DNA from: Chitinophaga skermanii | GTDB lineage: Bacteria; Bacteroidota; Bacteroidia; Chitinophagales; Chitinophagaceae | Assembly (NCBI RefSeq): GCF_003259335.1 | Contig: NZ_QLLL01000008.1 | Coordinates: 210,429 to 274,428, forward strand | DNA length: 64,000 nt | Reading direction: 5' to 3' | Part shown: positions 50,815 through 59,616 of the stretch, piece after piece | How positions within the stretch are numbered: position 1 is the first letter of the stretch | Layout of the letters: every line of letters starts with the position of its first letter | Translations under genes and position numbers: made by a program | Notes under the pieces: model-generated | What the model saw: the letters and a program-made list of their open reading frames with translations, nothing else | The model's database searches: none | Told to the model about the DNA's origin: nothing

Positions 50815-51807
50815 TTAATTGCACTGGCCGCCGTAAATGGTGACGATGCTATTTTGAATTTGGTAAGTCGATTGGTTGAAGGCACACAAAACCGTTAGAA
50901 TATCTTCCAAGGAGCTTTGGTTCAAGAAAGAAGTCGTAAACCTGCAATGCTGTGTTTCTTTCCTTTCAAAAATGATCTGCACCCCGTATTTCTCACTTAA
51001 CACGCTCGCTGCTTCTGCATAGGTGGCATTATTAAAGGATATATCTTCTTGCGCCCAGTTCATTACAGGTGCCATGTTTACCGCAGTATTCCGTTCTACT
51101 TTCTCGTCTTTTTGCGACACCAATAATTGCTCGTTCGATGTAAGCACACCTAACGCTTTCCCGCTGGCATCTACCTTCACCTTGCCTGTTTGTACCGTTA
51201 CGGTTACTTGGGCTTCCCCTTCCATCGCTTTTACATTAAAGGCGGTACCCAGTACGGTAGTTGTTACATCGCCCGTGTGCACTACAAAAGGCTGCGTAGC
51301 ATGGGGTGCAATGTTGAAATACGCTTCGCCGGTAAGGTATACATCGCGGGTTGCGCCGTTGAATGTATGCGGGTATTGCAATTGGCTGCCTGCTTTGAGT
51401 AATACCGAGCTACCATCTGCCAGCTTAATAAAGCGTTTACCTTGCTCTTTCGCGGGCTGGTTCTGGGCGAGGGTAGGTGTACGTTTGGTGGGCATCAATA
51501 GCCATACACTTACCACGCACAGGGCCAAAATAGCTGCCGCCATAGCAAGGCGCTGGATGGTGAATAGGCGTTTTGGTGTAGGATGGGTGGTTTGCACCTT
51601 GGCCATGATATTGGTGTACAATGTATGATAATGCGGTTGCATCGCTTCTTGCGTAGGAAGGGTGTCTTCCTCGGCGTCGAAACCTTGGTAGAACTGCTCT
51701 ACGAGCTGCTTTTCTTCCTCGGAGCATTCGCCGTTTTGGTATTTTAATAATAGGGCCGCGATTGTTTCTTTATTCATTGACGTGGGATGTGCTTTGATAT
51801 AAGACAC
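50815..51807 (-). CDS. FecR-family anti-sigma factor
   Basis: This 330-residue protein has an N-terminal cytoplasmic part, one membrane span (LAMAAAILALCVVSVWLLM) and a periplasmic FecR domain (KLADGSSVLLKAGSQLQYPHTFNGATRDVYLTGEAYFNIAPHATQPFVVHTGDVTTTVLGTAFNVKA). A secretin-like segment (FNNATYAEAASVLSEKYGVQIIFE) at the C-terminus meets the receptor's STN domain. It transduces the receptor signal to the ECF sigma factor. It precedes SusC in the same direction and is divergent from the sigma gene. Confidence 0.93.
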   Translation of the reverse strand: MSYIKAHPTSMNKETIAALLLKYQNGECSEEEKQLVEQFYQGFDAEEDTLPTQEAMQPHYHTLYTNIMAKVQTTHPTPKRLFTIQRLAMAAAILALCVVSVWLLMPTKRTPTLAQNQPAKEQGKRFIKLADGSSVLLKAGSQLQYPHTFNGATRDVYLTGEAYFNIAPHATQPFVVHTGDVTTTVLGTAFNVKAMEGEAQVTVTVQTGKVKVDASGKALGVLTSNEQLLVSQKDEKVERNTAVNMAPVMNWAQEDISFNNATYAEAASVLSEKYGVQIIFERKETQHCRFTTSFLNQSSLEDILTVLCAFNQSTYQIQNSIVTIYGGQCN

Positions 51808-51879
51808 ACTAACAAACCCCTACCGCCATTCCTTTTGAAAATATTTTTCTGAAGGGTTATTTGGAAGGCTGTATTTTGA

Positions 51880-52542
51880 ATGTCGCCGGATTATTATAAT
51901 TTACACCACGGTGAACAAGTAATACGCGAGCTAATAAGAATGTTGCAATCAACCAAAATATACGCTGCCTTAGCCGACGACCTGTTATTGGCTGAAATGA
52001 AGCATAACAACCCGCTGGCTTTCGAAACGTTGTATCAACGTTACGTGGATATGATGTACCGTACCGCGTTCAAACGTTTACAATCGAAAGCAGCAGCCGA
52101 CGACGTGGTACAAGAAGTATTTGTTAATTTTTACGAGAAGCGGCACCAATTGGCGGCCGACCAGCATGTGAAAGCTTACTTATTTGCCAGCTTGCGGAAT
52201 AGGATCTTGAACGAATTCCGCAATCACCTCATCCACGAACAACACCACGCCAACATTGCGGCTACGCAAGCGCAACACAACTACTTACAACTAGGGATTG
52301 ATGGGAAAACCTTGGAAATGAAATTTCGCCAAGTGTTAGAACAGATGCCGGTGAAATGTAGGGAAGTGTTTGAATTGAGTCGTTTCGAGGCCTTGCCGAA
52401 TAAGTCGATCGCCGAGCGATTGGGTATTTCGGTGAACACGGTAGAGAAACATATCAGTAAAGCCTTGGCTATATTAAGGAAGGAATTAAGCAGCCAAGAA
52501 CTAGGCATGGTGGCATTCATCTTCATGCTATACAATAATTAA
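51880..52542 (+). CDS. ECF sigma factor (FecI-like)
   Basis: The frame gives 220 residues; an internal ATG at 51940 (MLQSTKIYAALADDLLLAEM) would give a more usual 200. The sigma-2 region (LAFETLYQRYVDMMYRTAFKRLQSKAAADDVVQEVFVNFYEKR) and sigma-4 region (MPVKCREVFELSRFEALPNKSIAERLGISVNTVEKHISKAL) are clear. It should direct RNA polymerase to the fecR-susC-susD operon. Here it is divergent from fecR, not in the same operon. Confidence 0.92.
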   Translation: MSPDYYNLHHGEQVIRELIRMLQSTKIYAALADDLLLAEMKHNNPLAFETLYQRYVDMMYRTAFKRLQSKAAADDVVQEVFVNFYEKRHQLAADQHVKAYLFASLRNRILNEFRNHLIHEQHHANIAATQAQHNYLQLGIDGKTLEMKFRQVLEQMPVKCREVFELSRFEALPNKSIAERLGISVNTVEKHISKALAILRKELSSQELGMVAFIFMLYNN

Positions 52543-52578
52543 CATTTACTTACCACGCATTCGTTTTACCTTCATTAT

Positions 52579-53019
52579 ATGAAATTGATCTTCAAATATA
52601 TAGTCCTCCTAGGCATGGTAGCCGGTAGTTTTCACAAGGCTTCTGCACAAATGGAAGACATGCAAGCGAAAGTATCTACGGCCGGTAAGTTCGTGTATTT
52701 GCTCGAAGATCAAAAAGTACGGAAAGCTTTGCGCTTGGTGAATGCCGATACACTCGATCGCCAAGCGGGGTTAAAAAGCCGTGTACAACAAGCTGCTAAA
52801 GAAATGAAGGCGGCGAAGAAAACAGGCGCGGGTTTGTTCTTCAATGTAACCCCTATTGGTGAAGATATGCGCGTGTTGGTGGTATGTCAATACCAAGATA
52901 AAAGTAATACCAACATTATCCTCTACGAAGTAAGTATGCTCTTCGATCCTGGGAAGGATGGCAAGATTGGTACCCTCACCTTCAACCCTCAACAATACAC
53001 GAAAGAAAGTACGGAGTAA
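52579..53019 (+). CDS. Small secreted protein, unknown
   Basis: This 146-residue protein has a signal peptide (IVLLGMVAGSFHKASAQ) and an alpha/beta mature part (FVYLLEDQKVRKALRLVNADTL). It is 36 bp from the sigma gene in the same direction. No family is recognised. Confidence 0.7.
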   Translation: MKLIFKYIVLLGMVAGSFHKASAQMEDMQAKVSTAGKFVYLLEDQKVRKALRLVNADTLDRQAGLKSRVQQAAKEMKAAKKTGAGLFFNVTPIGEDMRVLVVCQYQDKSNTNIILYEVSMLFDPGKDGKIGTLTFNPQQYTKESTE

Positions 53020-53180
53020 GTTGTTTTTCATAAGATGATCTAAAATTCTATGCCCAGAAATATGGAATTATATTATAATATAACTACCTTTAATGGATTG
53101 ATGTAGAAGCAAACGAAGCGAGAAACCATACCAATACCTATTGAAAACCGGTTGTTGTAACAACGATCATCCTTATTACC

Positions 53181-53651
53181 ATGAAAGCATTGTTCATCGT
53201 GTTAGCAAGCTTACTGTTATTGTGTATAGTACAAGAAAGTAAAGCGCAAGTTGTAATTGATACTACTGATCAACCCACGTGGATTACAGTGGCGATGGAC
53301 TCGTCGATTACATGGCCTACGTTTGGGCAATGTCCCGACGATTTGTATGCCTTTATTCTTTCCAACTTAGATTTCAAAACGGGTAAGAAGAGTTTGCGTA
53401 ACCAGAAGTTTATACCTGTAGCCTTAAAGATTGGCAAGTTGGGTACTATCCAGCGTTTTCAAATCCCGATGCTCGAGAATAAAGAGAACAAGCCTTTTAT
53501 TAACGAGGTAAAGCGTCTCATCCGGCAAATGCCCCGCTGGAACGCGGCTTTCAATTATACCGATGGTGTTCGGAAAACATTTAAGACCACCGTGTACTTG
53601 CATGTTTATTTTTATAAGCAGTATTATATCAACAAGCTGGGGAAAACCTAA
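53181..53651 (+). CDS. Secreted protein with TonB-C-like pattern
   Basis: This 156-residue protein has a signal peptide (FIVLASLLLLCIVQESKAQ). The mature part (YAFILSNLDFKTGKKSLRNQKFIPVALKIGKLGTIQRFQIPMLENKENKPFINEVKRLIRQMPRWNAA) resembles the TonB C-terminal fold found in small Bacteroidota secreted proteins (VxF.I..dG.i......s....ld.Ea.r.i..mP.W.PA). The role is unknown. Confidence 0.7.
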   Translation: MKALFIVLASLLLLCIVQESKAQVVIDTTDQPTWITVAMDSSITWPTFGQCPDDLYAFILSNLDFKTGKKSLRNQKFIPVALKIGKLGTIQRFQIPMLENKENKPFINEVKRLIRQMPRWNAAFNYTDGVRKTFKTTVYLHVYFYKQYYINKLGKT

Positions 53652-53688
53652 ATATTTTTTGTAGGTTGCAAGGGTAGAACGATGGCCT

Positions 53689-54321
53689 ATGCAAAGAATA
53701 CTTTTCCTATTTGTTTTCGTATTGGTGTGTGCAACGCGCAGCCAAGCGCAATACTTTGAAGGTAAAATTGCTTACGTGAGTAAGTACACCAGCAAAGTAG
53801 ACGGCGTAACGGATGCACAATTCGGCACATTGTACGGTACTTTGCAACAGTTCTACATCAAAGACGGCAATTATAAATACAGTTACAACGGGATTTCTCG
53901 CCGCATGCAACTTTACCGTGGACAAGAAAACCGTTTGTATTTCCTCACTTCCAAGCCTGATACCCTTTTCTACGTAGATGCCTCGCGCATGACAGACACC
54001 ATCGAGCAGGTAACCCGTATTCCCGGCGCTGCCACTATACTAGGTTATAATTGTGATGCCCTTACTTTCCGTACACGCCATGGTGCTACCACGTATTACT
54101 ACAGCGCACAACTAAAGCTCGATGCGTCGAAATTTGCCGGTCATACCAGCAACAACTGGGCAGCTTATTGCGAGCAATCTGGTGCTGTGCCCCTGAAGAT
54201 AGTACAGGAGGTAAACGATTATAAAGTAGAAACTACGGCCACGCAAGTAATGCCTTTGAGTTTACAAGAAACGTTCTTCCAAATACCTGCGCGTACGATG
54301 TTGCAGAGCGTGATGCCGTAG
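53689..54321 (+). CDS. GLPGLI-family-like secreted protein
   Basis: This 210-residue protein has a signal (LFLFVFVLVCATRSQAQ) and the GLPGLI-type pattern: YFEGKIAYVSKYTSK, MQLYRGQENRLYFL, TRIPGAATILGYNCDALTFRTRHGATTYYYSAQLKLD. This family is common in Bacteroidota, function unknown. It is co-directional with the two preceding secreted proteins. Confidence 0.7.
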   Translation: MQRILFLFVFVLVCATRSQAQYFEGKIAYVSKYTSKVDGVTDAQFGTLYGTLQQFYIKDGNYKYSYNGISRRMQLYRGQENRLYFLTSKPDTLFYVDASRMTDTIEQVTRIPGAATILGYNCDALTFRTRHGATTYYYSAQLKLDASKFAGHTSNNWAAYCEQSGAVPLKIVQEVNDYKVETTATQVMPLSLQETFFQIPARTMLQSVMP

Positions 54322-54349
54322 GTATTACATCCATCACTTTCTCTTTTAT

Positions 54350-55513
54350 TTACTCCGAACTGCGCATATTCCTTTCGCTTGCGTTTGTGTTTACCCTGCG
54401 TGTTATTTGTTTACTGTGTATCGCAGATTTGATACGGATGTTTTTATTGAATGCGTTGCCTTTTTTAGGCTGTGCTTTGAAAGTAATTGTACTAGGTAGT
54501 TTGCCTGTTTCAAGTTGTGTTGTGCTGTGTACTTCCATGGGTGTTTTTACTTCCTCCTTTGTTTCCATGTACTTTAGGAAAGCGGCCATATTGTTGATGG
54601 GGTAGGATGAACTAGCTGTTGTTGCAGTGTTTTGTATGTCCATGTAAGTGTGTTGCGTACTTGTGTTTTCTATTTCCAATATGGTGGGTATGCCAGGGGC
54701 GGTTTGCACGCATAAGTCTGCCTCCGGGGTTGTTTCCTCCGCAGGTATTTTGCTTACATTGTTCACAGCTTGTTTTGGGTATACGCGGGCAATGCACATT
54801 GGGTTTTTATATCCTGCAACTATGTTGTATGCTTGGTCGTTTAGGATTTCAATGAATTCGAATCCAATAGATACAAACAAATGTCGTGGATCATTGGGCG
54901 TGAAATCCAAGTGAAGTTGTAAAGCTTCTGTAAGGGGTTGATCTACGGGTAATACAGCCGACTTAACGTAGGTAGTATGCGCCTCCATGGTATCGAAGTT
55001 AATAGCATGTACAGCAGCTACGAATGTAAAGTGCGTAGTGTGGTTGGGAAGGCGTAATTCGTGTTGAGGGTTGAAGGCTTCCATGTTAACCTGTGCAGTA
55101 CCGTTTTCCCTATCCATATGAATGGTAGGTTTTGATCTACATACCCGGTAGAAGTTAGCAGCTTGGTTGAATTGGAAATCGGCCAAGCCCATGATATCGC
55201 CCGCTTCCACGGTGCGTTCGCCGCGAATGTGCTGGGTATCTTTTTTGATGATGGCTAATAGTGTGGATGACAGCCTTTTGTACATACTAGGATCGGGTGC
55301 CAGCTCTATCATCTCTTTAAAAGTTAAACGAATAGCCGATGCTGTTTGTGCAGCCCTGCCAAACTCGGTTCTATGCGAACGAATTTTTTCATAGCATTCA
55401 TTATTCCAATTAGTGGGTTTTCTTTGTTTCGTAAGGGTAATGAAGCCATTGGCCGTAGGGTATACTGCCACTTTGTGCAGTTGTTTTGGGTTGAGATACA
55501 TAGCGTTACTCAT
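54350..55513 (-). CDS. Conserved-looking Bacteroidota protein, unknown
   Basis: This 387-residue leftward protein is convergent with the GLPGLI-like gene. The N-terminal half (GFITLTKQRKPTNWNNECYEKIRSHRTEFGRAAQTASAIRLTF, then LSSTLLAIIKKDTQHIRGERTV) is mixed alpha/beta and resembles proteins of unknown function widespread in this group. The C-terminal about 120 residues are polar and low in complexity (TSTQHTYMDIQNTATTASSS), with a basic tail. No signal peptide. Confidence 0.7.
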   Translation of the reverse strand: MSNAMYLNPKQLHKVAVYPTANGFITLTKQRKPTNWNNECYEKIRSHRTEFGRAAQTASAIRLTFKEMIELAPDPSMYKRLSSTLLAIIKKDTQHIRGERTVEAGDIMGLADFQFNQAANFYRVCRSKPTIHMDRENGTAQVNMEAFNPQHELRLPNHTTHFTFVAAVHAINFDTMEAHTTYVKSAVLPVDQPLTEALQLHLDFTPNDPRHLFVSIGFEFIEILNDQAYNIVAGYKNPMCIARVYPKQAVNNVSKIPAEETTPEADLCVQTAPGIPTILEIENTSTQHTYMDIQNTATTASSSYPINNMAAFLKYMETKEEVKTPMEVHSTTQLETGKLPSTITFKAQPKKGNAFNKNIRIKSAIHSKQITRRVNTNASERNMRSSE

Positions 55514-55945
55514 GGATGCGATTTTTATTTGGTTAATAAACAGTACTATATACTACTCAAATATGGTACCTAGTAGCGCAGTTTTGTGGCATTTACATGT
55601 ATATTTTATGTTGTTATTTATACCGGGTTCATCTTATCGATGGGTACGTTTTAAGTGTATGTAGTACGGGGGATGACAGGATTGGGAGGAGGGAGCTTTG
55701 AATTACATCGAAATCACATGGAATCACATGGGATTTACATTAAAATCACATGGTGCCGTCGATGATTCAGAATATAAGAATTTCGTAAAATAAAAGTTAT
55801 TAATATTTATACTGTACTTTTTGCTAAATTCTACAAGGAAATCTTCGCCATCATCCCTTATAAGAGTTACTAATTGAGTTTGATTAAAGCTATCTACTTT
55901 AAATCATGAAATTAGAATTTAGCTTGTAGTACCTTAATGATAATA
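55514..55945. other. Intergenic region with short direct repeats
   Basis: No gene is seen. Three copies of AATCACATGG occur at 55712-55721, 55722-55731 and 55744-55753 (intervals 10 and 22 bp). This region is the boundary between ordinary host genes and the RHS toxin trail. Confidence 0.6.
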
Positions 55946-56428
55946 TTAGGATTTGTTGGTAAATACACCGCAATAATCTTTGTTTTCAATTTCCCTGGGA
56001 ATATTGGTGCTTATTATTCTAAATACATTATTTAATTCTTTATCTGAAGAGTTTCCTTCTCTTATAGTTATTCCATCTATTTTTAAAATATAATAGAACA
56101 AATCATGAGATAAATGTCTTTCTGATATTTGAAATGGGGAAATGTGTGTAAGTAGACTATCTATAAGATTTTTATCTTTTATTTGAAGACTAAATGAAGC
56201 TATTTCTTCCATTTTATCATTCTTATTTACTAGATAATTTATAGTGTCTGACTTCTCATGACAAAATCTAACTACACCCATTCCTTCATTGTCTAAATTA
56301 ATTATGTAATAAGAAGTATTATTGGGACATTCAATTAGAAATGAATAGTTTTTAACTGCGGATCTCTTTATTGCACAACTTGGAAGAGTTATAATAGGGA
56401 GTAATAATAGGAATAATAATTTTGACAA
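55946..56428 (-). CDS. Lipoprotein, possible immunity protein
   Basis: This 160-residue protein has a lipobox signal (FLLLLPIITLPSCAIKRS). The mature part is alpha/beta (NTSYYIINLDNEGMGVVRFCHEKSDTINY). As the distal gene of the RHS-associated trail, with A+T-rich composition like its neighbours, it is most likely an immunity protein for an effector acting in the periplasm. No partner toxin remains next to it. Confidence 0.55.
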   Translation of the reverse strand: MSKLLFLLLLPIITLPSCAIKRSAVKNYSFLIECPNNTSYYIINLDNEGMGVVRFCHEKSDTINYLVNKNDKMEEIASFSLQIKDKNLIDSLLTHISPFQISERHLSHDLFYYILKIDGITIREGNSSDKELNNVFRIISTNIPREIENKDYCGVFTNKS

Positions 56429-56440
56429 TGTATTGATTTT

Positions 56441-56580
56441 TTATTTATTAAGAAAAAATACAGCTAAATTGTACGCCACTCTTTCACCAAGCTTACTTCC
56501 CTTCAAGGCATTTGAACTTATCCCCGCCATCGTCAACCCAAATGGATAGTAATGCGTTTCCTCCAAAATAGGGCCATTTT
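56441..56580 (-). pseudogene. Remnant of an RHS core
   Basis: Read leftwards this encodes GPILEETHYYPFGLTMAGIS then SNALKG, nearly the same as GPILEETHYYPFGLTMAGIS/SNALMG of the large RHS protein (about 61005-61080), then runs into unrelated codons and a stop at 56441. It is a leftover of an earlier RHS gene end, and shows that cassettes have been added or lost here by recombination. Confidence 0.85.
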
Positions 56581-56741
56581 GTCCCTGTATTAGTTATGAT
56601 ACTGTGTATGCAACAATATGATCGTAATGGATTTGGACTAATTGTTGATGCTGATTGCTTCCCATTACTGTTTTATATTTTAAAGTGTTATGATAAGTAA
56701 AAGATGATAAAGAAAAAGAATTACTGTTTAATCCTACATCA

Positions 56742-57141
56742 TTATTCTCTAGATATATGAACTAAGAAATTATAAAAATCTTTACTTATCACTGTGAATG
56801 TGTCATTTGATAATCCAATAAATGGCACTTCTATAAATTCACCACTATTTTTATATAAGCCATACGCAGTATCGCCTCCATTGCTTCCAATAAGGAATAA
56901 ACTTGGAGCAAACGTAGAGACCATATAATCATCATTAGCTTCAAATAATTCTTCCATTCCCCACAATCTAATATATCCTTCTTCTCCAATCTCTCCTTCA
57001 CCTCCATTATAAATTGTAATGTATGCTAAGTAATCTGTCCATTTTGAGGCCGATTTTACTTACAACATCAGTAATTACATCAACAGGTTGCGGAGAATTT
57101 CCAGTGATGTTTTTTGTTAGTTCGATTATTTCTTTTTTCAT
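56742..57141 (-). pseudogene. Frameshifted SUKH (SMI1/KNR4) immunity gene
   Basis: From ATG 57141 the frame reads MKKEIIELTKNITGNSPQPVDVITDVVSKIGLKMDR and soon stops. In a second frame the protein continues (WTDYLAYITIYNGGEGEIGE, RLWGMEELFEANDDYMVSTF, LFLIGSNGGDTAYGL) to 56742. The NGGEG and GSNGGDTAYG motifs are those of SMI1/KNR4 immunity proteins. The shift lies near 57030-57070. Either the gene is broken or the sequence has a 1-nt error. Confidence 0.8.
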
Positions 57142-57157
57142 ACAATCTAATTATCTA

Positions 57158-57583
57158 TCATCCAATACAAGCTTCTCGGAAATCAAAATATCCTTTTGTA
57201 GCGCCAGTATTTAAAAAATCTTTTACGTTTTTATAATTAACTGTTTGGGGTATATCTACTGAAATATAAGTTTTGATATGACTTCCTTCCCAATCACACC
57301 CTAATTCGGTAAGCTTTTTAGTAGTATTGTCAATTTCTTCTTCGATAAAGAAACTTATATTTATTGTGCTATGTCCAGATGCCGCAATTATATCTAGGTA
57401 ATGTAATTCACCATTGTCATTTTCAACACTAACTATATCTCCATATGCAATACTGGTGGCAAAAAAGGGAATGTTGACTATTCTATAGTAGTTTCCATGT
57501 TTTTCAGCCCATACACTTTCAATATAATAATTATCATCGAATCCTTTATAGGTGAATAGGATTTTATCTAATTCTTCATTCAT
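57158..57583 (-). CDS. DUF4265-type immunity protein
   Basis: This 141-residue protein contains the DUF4265 pattern: YYRIVNIPFFATSIAYGDIVSVENDNGELHYLDIIAASGHSTINI, then ELGCDWEG, VSVDIP-like YISVDIPQTVNYKNV and FDFREACIG. Members occur in contact-dependent toxin loci as immunity proteins. It is cytoplasmic (no signal). Its toxin partner is not next to it. Confidence 0.75.
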   Translation of the reverse strand: MNEELDKILFTYKGFDDNYYIESVWAEKHGNYYRIVNIPFFATSIAYGDIVSVENDNGELHYLDIIAASGHSTINISFFIEEEIDNTTKKLTELGCDWEGSHIKTYISVDIPQTVNYKNVKDFLNTGATKGYFDFREACIG

Positions 57584-57611
57584 ACGAGGATTTTGGTGCC
57601 TTTACAAATTA

Positions 57612-57649
57612 AACTAGAAAAGGTAGCTATATAACTACCTTTTCTAGTT
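57612..57649. terminator. Strong terminator hairpin
   Basis: 15-bp perfect arms (AACTAGAAAAGGTAG 57612-57626, CTACCTTTTCTAGTT 57635-57649). Read leftwards a T-rich stretch (TTTAATTTG) follows, so it ends the transcript of 57683-58126. Confidence 0.8.
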
Positions 57650-57682
57650 CGGATCATGTGGTATTGAAATTAGCTATATTAA

Positions 57683-58126
57683 TTACTTGCTCAAACAATC
57701 AAGTTGGTAAAGTCTTTCCTTTACAAAATCATATATTGATTTATTTCCATAAGGTAATGTGACATCTTCCCTTAAAGGTTGCTTTTTATAAAGCGGTTCT
57801 TTGCTTTCTAATATGAGCCTTAATGGGTGGCAATTACTCACTCTATTTATAATTTGTTTTCTAATAGATAGTGCTAAATGAGGCGAAATCCATAAACTTC
57901 TAAATTTATAATCTAATTGTGTATCTAATAAAAAAGCTGGAATTTCACTTTTATAAAATGCATTATTAATAGAGTCAACATATATTTCAATATTAGCTTC
58001 AATATATGTTTTTAGATTTTTTTCTTTAAAACCCTTGCTATCAAAACTTATGTCCTGTGCATGTGACGTATTACAGAAAAGAAATAATGCGCCTACTATC
58101 GCAGTTGAGATTATTTTTGTCTTCAT
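57683..58126 (-). CDS. Secreted protein, probable immunity partner
   Basis: This 147-residue protein has a signal peptide (IVGALFLFCNTSHAQD) and a helical mature part with two Cys (RVSNCHPLRLI, QLDCLSK). Its start overlaps the stop of the 120-residue gene upstream (ATGA), the usual toxin-immunity coupling. Export suggests that it protects the periplasm. No family recognised. Confidence 0.6.
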   Translation of the reverse strand: MKTKIISTAIVGALFLFCNTSHAQDISFDSKGFKEKNLKTYIEANIEIYVDSINNAFYKSEIPAFLLDTQLDYKFRSLWISPHLALSIRKQIINRVSNCHPLRLILESKEPLYKKQPLREDVTLPYGNKSIYDFVKERLYQLDCLSK

Positions 58127-58485
58127 GAATTTACTTTAAAATTATTTTTTTTACCTTCAGTATATGCCATGTTACCTATCTTATTTTTAGCACGACTATT
58201 TGCATCATTTTCAAGATTTATCTTGCTTCTAACCTTTACAATTTCATTAAGAACAGCAGTAAAAACATATTTAATATATTCAAGTATTTTAAAATTCCCC
58301 TCATCAGCAAAGTAATCTCCTATATCTTTCATTATGGAAACTGATCTTATAACATCGTCTTCCACATAAATATTATACTCATTGTTTAAGTTATCATGAT
58401 TACAAACCGGACAGGTATCAGTTTCAAGTATCCCGTAAACTTTTGCCTTTAATGCTCCTTTTAATGTGTTAAAGAGAAATGCCAT
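58123..58485 (-). CDS. Small protein with a CxxC pair, possible orphan toxin tip
   Basis: This 120-residue protein's early CPVCNHDN may bind metal, followed by helical IMKDIGDYFADEGNFKILEYIKYVFTAVLNEIVKVRSK. Coupled to the secreted partner by a 4-bp overlap. It has no secretion signal, so it may be a displaced RHS C-terminal domain or a second immunity protein. Confidence 0.5.
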   Translation of the reverse strand: MAFLFNTLKGALKAKVYGILETDTCPVCNHDNLNNEYNIYVEDDVIRSVSIMKDIGDYFADEGNFKILEYIKYVFTAVLNEIVKVRSKINLENDANSRAKNKIGNMAYTEGKKNNFKVNS

Positions 58486-58504
58486 TGTATAAGTTACTCC
58501 TATA

Positions 58505-58834
58505 TCATTTCGAATGCCATAATTTTAGTACCAAACAATCCCGCTTCCGTAATTCAATATATGCAGTTCCTCCTCGATAACCCTTTGGCAAAGTTCCTTC
58601 AACAATGCATACTGTTGAATCCTTCATAGTAACTTTGAATGGTTTTTGCTTTTCGATAACTTTTTTACCAAATCTTGTAACAAAAAGTGTTTCCGCGATT
58701 TTCTCCGCTGTAATCGAATTTGGAATAACATCATTGGGTCCAATTATTTGAGTATTACCTTGAAGACTCTTTGCAGGATGCATTATAAATACAATCATGC
58801 CTACAAGTAATAGTGAAGAGAGAAGAATTTTCAT
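58505..58834 (-). CDS. NTF2-fold immunity protein
   Basis: This 109-residue protein has a signal-like N-terminus (MKILLSSLLLVGMIVFIMHP). The mature part follows the NTF2-fold immunity pattern: SITAEKIAETLFVTRFGKKVIEKQKPFKVTMKDSTVCIVEGTLPKGYRGGTAYIELRKRDC. It lies 33 bp after the DUF4329 toxin tip and probably neutralises it. Confidence 0.8.
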   Translation of the reverse strand: MKILLSSLLLVGMIVFIMHPAKSLQGNTQIIGPNDVIPNSITAEKIAETLFVTRFGKKVIEKQKPFKVTMKDSTVCIVEGTLPKGYRGGTAYIELRKRDCLVLKLWHSK

Positions 58835-58867
58835 ATTAATATTTTTTTAAGTAATGATAATTTTATC

Positions 58868-59440
58868 CTAATCCAATTTCCTTCTTATTCCTTCCGGAGG
58901 TTTGCTTTGTGTCGGATGAGGAGTTTTGGAACTATCTGTCGAAGCATCTGGTGGCTCTTGCGGCACTGTTTTTTTGCTAGTTGGGTCTTTCGGATCACTT
59001 GGCATATCTGTATTTACCACCTCAATTCTTCCTTCATCATGTTCTCTAGATTCAGCAGGTGTGTACTTAAGCAAAGTACCATTGGGGGTAACTACGAAAG
59101 CTACCTTAAAATCAGAATTGTCTGTGCCAATCATATCATCGGGAGAAAATTGATTATTTAAATAATTGGGATCGTACGCACCATGTGTATGGGCATCTCC
59201 CTCTAGTGATGCACCCCGTGGGGTTTGGTAATACCATGGCGTGTTCTTGACATTATTTCCATCTACTTCCTTGGCTTTTGTATATGAGTAAAGAGTTTCA
59301 CCTTTTTTCTTTACTGAATATATATAGGAAGATAATTCCTTATTTTTTGCTATGGAAGTAAGATTGTACGTTCTACCAAAGTACTTGGCAGCATCATGAA
59401 CCGTTTTAAACAAATCTCCAGGCCTGGTGGGTGAAGGCAT
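58868..59440 (-). CDS. Orphan RHS C-terminal domain, DUF4329-like
   Basis: This 190-residue protein's N-terminal TRPGDLFKTVHDAAKYFGRTYN resembles an RHS C-terminal junction and the start of DUF4329. The core continues with YIYSVKKKGETLYSYTKAK and GDAHTHGAYDPNYLNNQFSPDD, whose HTH and downstream Asp recall JAB-like metal-binding sites. It ends in a Pro/Ser/Thr-rich tail. There is no RHS core in front of it, only a piece of a rightward regulator gene (59432-59579). It is thus a cassette that could replace the current RHS tip by recombination. Its partner is the NTF2-fold protein. Confidence 0.75.
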   Translation of the reverse strand: MPSPTRPGDLFKTVHDAAKYFGRTYNLTSIAKNKELSSYIYSVKKKGETLYSYTKAKEVDGNNVKNTPWYYQTPRGASLEGDAHTHGAYDPNYLNNQFSPDDMIGTDNSDFKVAFVVTPNGTLLKYTPAESREHDEGRIEVVNTDMPSDPKDPTSKKTVPQEPPDASTDSSKTPHPTQSKPPEGIRRKLD

Positions 59441-59579
59441 TAACGCTCACTTTGATAAAAAAACATTGCAGCGCATCCAGGACATTGAGAAGCTGGATGA
59501 GGATACTAAAGAGAAGGTGTATTTCCTTATTGATAATATTATTCAAAATACCAAAGCTAAAAAAGCCTTTAACTCATAA
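59432..59579 (+). pseudogene. 3' remnant of an XRE-type regulator gene
   Basis: Read rightwards, GINAHFDKKTLQRIQDIEKLDEDTKEKVYFLIDNIIQNTKAKKAFNS and a stop at 59577-59579 match the C-terminal pattern of Bacteroidota XRE regulators (linker helix plus LDEDTKEKVYFLID). The HTH part is gone, so a recombination joined the regulator's end to the toxin cassette at about 59432. Confidence 0.6.
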
Positions 59580-59586
59580 AAGTAAG

Positions 59587-59607
59587 CCGCAGAGACTTGC
59601 TCTGCGG
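59587..59607. terminator. Hairpin ending the RHS immunity gene
   Basis: CCGCAGAG (59587-59594) pairs with CTCTGCGG (59600-59607), loop ACTTG. Leftwards CTTACTTTTATG follows; it lies 10 bp beyond the stop of 59617-60084. Confidence 0.7.
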
Positions 59608-59616
59608 TTACCATTA

